Part shown: positions 5,616 through 8,833 of the stretch, in pieces
Numbering within the stretch: position 1 is the stretch's first letter
Layout of the letters: the number at the start of each line of letters is the position of its first letter
NCBI GenBank assembly: GCA_029859455.1
Contig: JAOUDE010000097.1
Location: forward strand, 1-8,833
From: Ignavibacteria bacterium
Lineage (GTDB): Bacteria; Bacteroidota; Ignavibacteria; UBA10030; UBA6906
Reading direction: 5' to 3'
Length of the DNA: 8,833 bases
Program-made: the position numbers and the translations under genes
The notes under the pieces: model-generated
Databases searched by the model: none
What the model saw: the letters and a program-made list of their open reading frames with translations, nothing else
Told to the model about the DNA's origin: nothing

Positions 5616-7352
5616 TCATTCAATACCAGGATAGAAACGCCACTCAGGCATAGAACGGCCTGGAACCGGTTCTGTTCCGAGGAGCAACCGCACCATTTCG
5701 ACCGGCATCATGTTTTCTTCAAGAATCCGGTCGTGAAAATCCTTCTCGGCGATCCTTCGCCCGCCAACATACTCCTCAAACATCTCCCGGAACTGCAGCG
5801 CCCCCACCATGTAAGCCGCCTGATACAGCGGAGGATAGCTCCCGCCAAATGAACGACGCACCTCCGCAGTGGCATTGTCCCGTTCATGACCGACCTTCGT
5901 CACCAGCATCTCCACGCATTCCTGGGGAGTCATCTTCCCCAGATGAAAACTGAAAGAGAATATGATCCGGGCACAGCGATGCATCCTCCAAAACAGCATC
6001 CCGACTTTGTCCTCGGCCGAGCGGGGAAATCCAAGATCCCACAAACGCATTTCCCAGTAGAGAGCCCATCCTTCAACCCAGAACGGGGTCCAGAACAATT
6101 TGCGATACTCATGGTAACGTCTGGTCATGAACTGCTGCAGATGATGCCCGGGAATCAATTCGTGCTGAACGGTTGCCCGCGAGAAATGAATATTGTTTCC
6201 CCGCAGGCTCATCAGCTTTTGTTCATGCTGCATACTGTCCAGGGGAAACGCAACAGTGATGACCTCACCGCCGGTAAAGAACGGACTGACCTTCTGCCGT
6301 TCCGCTGACATCATCTGAATCCGCCAGGTCTCCTTCGCGAGCGGGGGGATTGTCAGGAGATGCCGCTCCTCGAGAAATTGGATTGCCTCTACTGCAAGCT
6401 GCCGAATCAGTTCCGGCTGCTGACCGGGCTTCACATGCAGGGTCTTCACATGTTCGACCGCTTCCAGCCAGTTGTCGCCGTAGCCAAGTTCCCGGGACGC
6501 TTTCTTCATTTCTGTTTCGCACCATTCATATTCCTGCTCAGCAATCCGAATCAGTTCTTCCGGAGAATAACTGATCATCTCATACCGCAGAGCGCTCACG
6601 AGTGCTTCTCTTCCGATCGGGTCACCGACAATGGCATCTTTATCATCTGCGCTGACGCCCACGACCTCCGCTCTCAGGAACTCTGAATATGCCTCCAGGC
6701 TCCTCCTGACTCTTTTATACGGTGCCTCGACCCACCAGGTGAAGACCGGATCGTATCCCGCATAGAAACCATACCATTTCTCAAGCATGATCTGAAGGTT
6801 CAGGCACTCCATGGCGGCGCGGTTTGCAACAACGACGCTGACACGAACCGCCGCAGTCTCACTGTCTCCCTCGTCCATTCCCCCGGCGACCGCTTCGTGC
6901 ATTTTTTGGATTTCCCTGTCCACCTCATCCAACACCCCCGCTGCCAGTTCAGCGTTTACCTGGCTCATTCTCCGGCGTTCCTCTTCCAGTCCGATCAGGC
7001 GGGGAGCAAATGGAAGTACCGGGGCCAGCTCCGCCAGGCGTGCCATCTCGAGTTCCTGCTCACGGAGAGACCGATCGAGGTAATTCATAAAGAGAAGGTA
7101 GTCAATCTGATCTTCACGGGAGAACTCCCCGACAGGCCTTTCCTCCAGCGATTGCCGCCACTGGAGGAGGAACTTCCTGACCCTCTCCTGGTGGTGACCT
7201 GACATCCTCAGCGGATACGTGCGCTGAACACTCCCCAGGTCCTCCTCGAATTGCCGGATCATCCCCGGAAGAACCCGGCCTCCCTGATCAATGCCGGAGG
7301 CCTGCGCAACAAGGAACAAAATCGTGGTTAAAACGAGCAGCCATCGATGCAT
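5616..7352 (-). CDS. Secreted DUF885 family protein, predicted metallopeptidase
   Basis: A 578-residue exported protein of the DUF885 type (full-length proteins of this family are about 550-620 residues). Residues 1 to about 20 are a signal peptide (MHRWLLVLTTILFLVAQASG). The remainder is largely helical with charged segments. The family signature is near the C-terminal third: HELIPGHHLQ (397-406), followed by WVEGWALYWE with Glu427 and Glu434. The His-Glu pair, the later His-His and the downstream Glu resemble a gluzincin-like zinc site with unusual spacing, so peptidase activity is inferred. The substrate is unknown. The frame extends to an ATG at 7478, but ATG 7352 has GGAG six bases upstream and begins the signal peptide directly. 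The gene is divergent from the metallo-beta-lactamase gene across 124 bases. Together with the M1 enzyme it suggests envelope peptide breakdown. Confidence 0.9.
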   Translation of the reverse strand: MHRWLLVLTTILFLVAQASGIDQGGRVLPGMIRQFEEDLGSVQRTYPLRMSGHHQERVRKFLLQWRQSLEERPVGEFSREDQIDYLLFMNYLDRSLREQELEMARLAELAPVLPFAPRLIGLEEERRRMSQVNAELAAGVLDEVDREIQKMHEAVAGGMDEGDSETAAVRVSVVVANRAAMECLNLQIMLEKWYGFYAGYDPVFTWWVEAPYKRVRRSLEAYSEFLRAEVVGVSADDKDAIVGDPIGREALVSALRYEMISYSPEELIRIAEQEYEWCETEMKKASRELGYGDNWLEAVEHVKTLHVKPGQQPELIRQLAVEAIQFLEERHLLTIPPLAKETWRIQMMSAERQKVSPFFTGGEVITVAFPLDSMQHEQKLMSLRGNNIHFSRATVQHELIPGHHLQQFMTRRYHEYRKLFWTPFWVEGWALYWEMRLWDLGFPRSAEDKVGMLFWRMHRCARIIFSFSFHLGKMTPQECVEMLVTKVGHERDNATAEVRRSFGGSYPPLYQAAYMVGALQFREMFEEYVGGRRIAEKDFHDRILEENMMPVEMVRLLLGTEPVPGRSMPEWRFYPGIE

Positions 7353-7358
7353 ACCGGA

Positions 7359-7362
7359 CTCC
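7359..7362 (-). promoter_or_regulatory. Shine-Dalgarno GGAG deciding the DUF885 gene start
   Basis: The minus strand reads GGAG, six bases, then ATG at 7352. This supports the shorter start over the upstream in-frame ATG at 7478, whose first 42 residues would put the signal peptide inside the protein. Confidence 0.6.
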
Positions 7363-7407
7363 GGTTGATTGGAAACAAGCGCAGTGATGAAGGAATGGTC
7401 TGGCGAC

Positions 7408-7436
7408 AACATAAATGATCCGTTCCACTGTTGCAA
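7408..7436 (-). promoter_or_regulatory. Candidate promoter of the DUF885 gene
   Basis: The minus strand reads TTGCAA (7436-7431), 17 bases, then TATGTT (7413-7408), about 55 bases before the start at 7352. Four of six bases match in each box. It lies in the 124-base divergent region shared with the metallo-beta-lactamase gene. Confidence 0.35.
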
Positions 7437-7476
7437 TATTTCGTGCGCCTCAGTACCCCTCTTCGTATATTTCTCC

Positions 7477-8448
7477 ATGAGGAAATCAGTCTCACGGCGG
7501 TCCTTTCTGGGGACTCTTTCCGCGGCCGCAGGACTCGGACTGGCACAGGATGACAGCGGACGAATACGACGATGGCTCGAATCGATCTATCGTCAGGATG
7601 ACCCTGCTCCTCCTCCGTTGATTCCTGACCCGGCAACATGGGACGACAATGAACTTTCCGCTTGCTGGATCGGACACTCAACCGTCCTTCTGAATCTCTT
7701 CGGCACCACCATTCTCACAGATCCTGTCTTTGGTGAACGAGTCGGGCTGAATGTGGGCGGCCTCTTCACGCTGGGACCGAAACGGCTTGTCGCTCCCGCA
7801 CTCACGGTCAGGGATCTTCCTCCCATCGACATTATTCTGATCTCGCATGGCCATATGGATCACAGTGACCTTCCCTCCCTCGACCTTCTCCCGAAAGAAT
7901 GCACCATGATTGTTCCGAAAGGGACGGGAGCAATTTTCGACGGGCTGTGGTTTCGCGGAATGAGAGAGATCTCCTGGGGGGAGACTCTTGAGGCGGGACA
8001 GGTCGTTGTGGAAGCGATCCCGGTGATCCATCGCGGATCCCGATACCCTTGGGCCCCAGAAAGCAATGCGGGCGAAAGCGATCCCGGCCTGTCGAACGGA
8101 TACCTGTTGACCACGGACGGTATTTCGATCGTATACGGCGGCGACACAGCCTATTACGAGGGGTACAAATCACTTCAGGAGAGGGGGATGACCATTCCCC
8201 TTGCGATACTCCCGATCGGAGGCTATATCCCTCACCATGACAACCACTGTACCCCCGAGGAAGCGCTGATCATGGCTGACGCGATGGGTGCCCGGCAGAT
8301 TTTGCCGGTCCACTGGGGGACCTTTCCCGGGGAAGAAGGGTTGAAGGAACCGGTCGAGAGGCTGAGGGCCGCCCTTGGGGACAGGGTCGACCGTATCGCC
8401 GTCGACGTGATTGGTGGAACCTGGCATGGTTCTCAGTCGCCCGGCTGA
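7477..8448 (+). CDS. Tat-exported metallo-beta-lactamase-fold hydrolase, NAPE-PLD/UlaG-like
   Basis: A 323-residue protein. The N-terminus has a twin-arginine signal (SRRSFLG, residues 6-12, then TLSAAAGLGLA), so it is probably folded, metal-loaded, before export to the periplasm. The metallo-beta-lactamase metal ligands are visible: HGHMDH (124-129), His185 in VIHRGSRYPW, Asp223 in YGGDT and His279 in PVHWGTF. The early block WIGHSTVLLNLFGTTILTDP and the segment LGPKRLVAP followed by DLPPIDIILISH match the subgroup containing N-acyl-phosphatidylethanolamine phospholipase D and UlaG-like lactonases. The fold and export are clear; the substrate (phospholipid, lactone or other ester) is not. 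The start at 7477 places the Tat motif at the N-terminus. The frame runs up to 7369, but that would bury the signal. No clear ribosome site precedes the ATG. The gene ends at a perfect hairpin. Confidence 0.92.
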   Translation: MRKSVSRRSFLGTLSAAAGLGLAQDDSGRIRRWLESIYRQDDPAPPPLIPDPATWDDNELSACWIGHSTVLLNLFGTTILTDPVFGERVGLNVGGLFTLGPKRLVAPALTVRDLPPIDIILISHGHMDHSDLPSLDLLPKECTMIVPKGTGAIFDGLWFRGMREISWGETLEAGQVVVEAIPVIHRGSRYPWAPESNAGESDPGLSNGYLLTTDGISIVYGGDTAYYEGYKSLQERGMTIPLAILPIGGYIPHHDNHCTPEEALIMADAMGARQILPVHWGTFPGEEGLKEPVERLRAALGDRVDRIAVDVIGGTWHGSQSPG

Positions 8449-8449
8449 A

Positions 8450-8481
8450 ACAGAACAGCCTCCCGGAGGAGGCTGTTCTGT
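8450..8481. terminator. Perfect 14-bp hairpin between convergent genes, probable terminator
   Basis: ACAGAACAGCCTCC (8450-8463) and GGAGGCTGTTCTGT (8468-8481) pair perfectly around a four-base CGGA loop. It starts two bases after the plus-strand stop and lies 19 bases beyond the minus-strand stop at 8501. There is no T-run on the plus side and only a short TTT on the minus side, so it is not a classic intrinsic terminator. It may block read-through in both directions or protect the transcript 3' ends. Confidence 0.7.
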
Positions 8482-8500
8482 GACCAATCAGGAACCGTGC

Positions 8501-8833
8501 TTAGAACTTGAACTTCATCGAGATCAGCAGGTCGTGCGTGACCACATCCTGCGTTACTCCGTCGATGCTGTATTGGACTCCACGCTGGGTCCAGAAACCA
8601 ACCGCGTATCCCAAATCAAACTGCAGACGGTCTGCCGAATTGATCCCGACTCCCGCGGTAATAATTTTCGTGTCAAACTCCATCGGGTCATCCTTGAGCG
8701 GGGATGGTCGGTACATGAAACCTGCTCTGGCGACCAGGCCCGTGAACGGGAGCCGGAACTCCGCACCACCGTTCAGGTTCACAACAGGTGTGAGTCGTTC
8801 CTTTATTTCTTTTATTGAAGCGAACGAACCGGC
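8501..8833 (-). CDS. Outer-membrane barrel protein, OmpP1/FadL- or PorV-like, C-terminal fragment (5' end outside window)
   Basis: The frame is open from the right edge, giving 110 residues and a stop. It extends 17 codons beyond the last possible in-window GTG (8782), so the gene starts outside the window. The fragment begins with the loop SIKEIKERLTPVV, then strands typical of the C-terminal end of FadL/OmpP1-like transporters: NLNGGAEFRLP, GLVARAGFMYRPSPLKDDP, KIITAGVGIN, LQFDLGYAVGFWTQRG and DLLISMKFKF. The last residue is Phe, the usual barrel assembly signal. The pattern of a barrel strand, then Arg-Pro-Ser-Pro and Lys-Asp-Asp-Pro, is common in hydrophobic-compound transport barrels. 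Cargo cannot be read from this part. It is convergent with the metallo-beta-lactamase gene. Confidence 0.82.
   Translation of the reverse strand, partial: AGSFASIKEIKERLTPVVNLNGGAEFRLPFTGLVARAGFMYRPSPLKDDPMEFDTKIITAGVGINSADRLQFDLGYAVGFWTQRGVQYSIDGVTQDVVTHDLLISMKFKF

Noticed and set aside
5297..5852. Two overlapping plus-strand frames around the 5410-5615 gap
   Set aside because: Both are mostly antisense to the small barrel gene or the DUF885 gene, lack ribosome sites and give no recognisable protein.
8411..8818. Plus-strand open frame of 135 codons across the hairpin
   Set aside because: It overlaps the end of the hydrolase gene, the hairpin and the antisense of the barrel fragment. The barrel strand pattern on the minus strand is clear.
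1..8833. Search by eye for CRISPR repeats, tRNA, insertion sequence ends, phage or defence genes
   Set aside because: No spaced direct repeats, no cloverleaf, no transposase or integrase motif and no toxin-antitoxin pair were seen. All long frames are explained by metabolic or envelope genes.

Overview
The window is a compact bacterial chromosomal segment with seven protein genes, two of them cut by the window edges. No RNA gene, CRISPR array, transposon or phage gene is visible. Several features suggest a Gram-negative of the Fibrobacteres-Chlorobi-Bacteroidetes (FCB) group: three different outer-membrane beta-barrel type proteins, including FadL/PorV/TraF-like ones, a secreted M1 aminopeptidase and a secreted DUF885 protein. 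Clear Shine-Dalgarno sites (AGGAGG, GGAGGG, GGAG) and TTGnnn-N17-TAnnnT promoters are less usual for core Bacteroidia, so a Chlorobiota/Ignavibacteriota-like or related lineage is my inference. I cannot name a genus.

Left block, minus strand, 1-3116. Three genes overlap through TGATG stop/start junctions. In transcription order they are a secreted M1 metallo-aminopeptidase, a proline-racemase-fold enzyme whose second catalytic Cys is Thr (the trans-3-hydroxy-L-proline dehydratase signature), and the N-terminal third of an ornithine cyclodeaminase/mu-crystallin family protein. The last is most likely the delta1-pyrroline-2-carboxylate reductase that completes the route from trans-3-hydroxy-L-proline to L-proline. 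The block therefore appears to couple peptide breakdown in the envelope with cytoplasmic salvage of a collagen-type imino acid.

Middle block. A divergent promoter region (3117-3294) separates the peptidase from a plus-strand outer-membrane beta-barrel protein (3295-4809, GTG start). A nested bidirectional terminator (4815-4862) closes it against a convergent small beta-barrel protein (4873-5409, minus). About 200 bases of AT-richer intergenic DNA follow.

Right block. A secreted DUF885 metallopeptidase-like protein (5616-7352, minus) is divergent, across 124 bases, from a Tat-exported metallo-beta-lactamase-fold hydrolase of the NAPE-PLD/UlaG-like type (7477-8448, plus). A perfect 14-bp hairpin separates that gene from the C-terminal part of another outer-membrane barrel protein (8501-8833, minus), which runs off the right edge.

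Five of the seven products carry visible export signals or are barrels with the start in view, and the right-edge fragment is probably also an outer-membrane protein. The overall theme is envelope proteins and peptide or amino-acid scavenging. The most informative observation is the translationally coupled aminopeptidase, hydroxyproline dehydratase and imino-acid reductase cluster.
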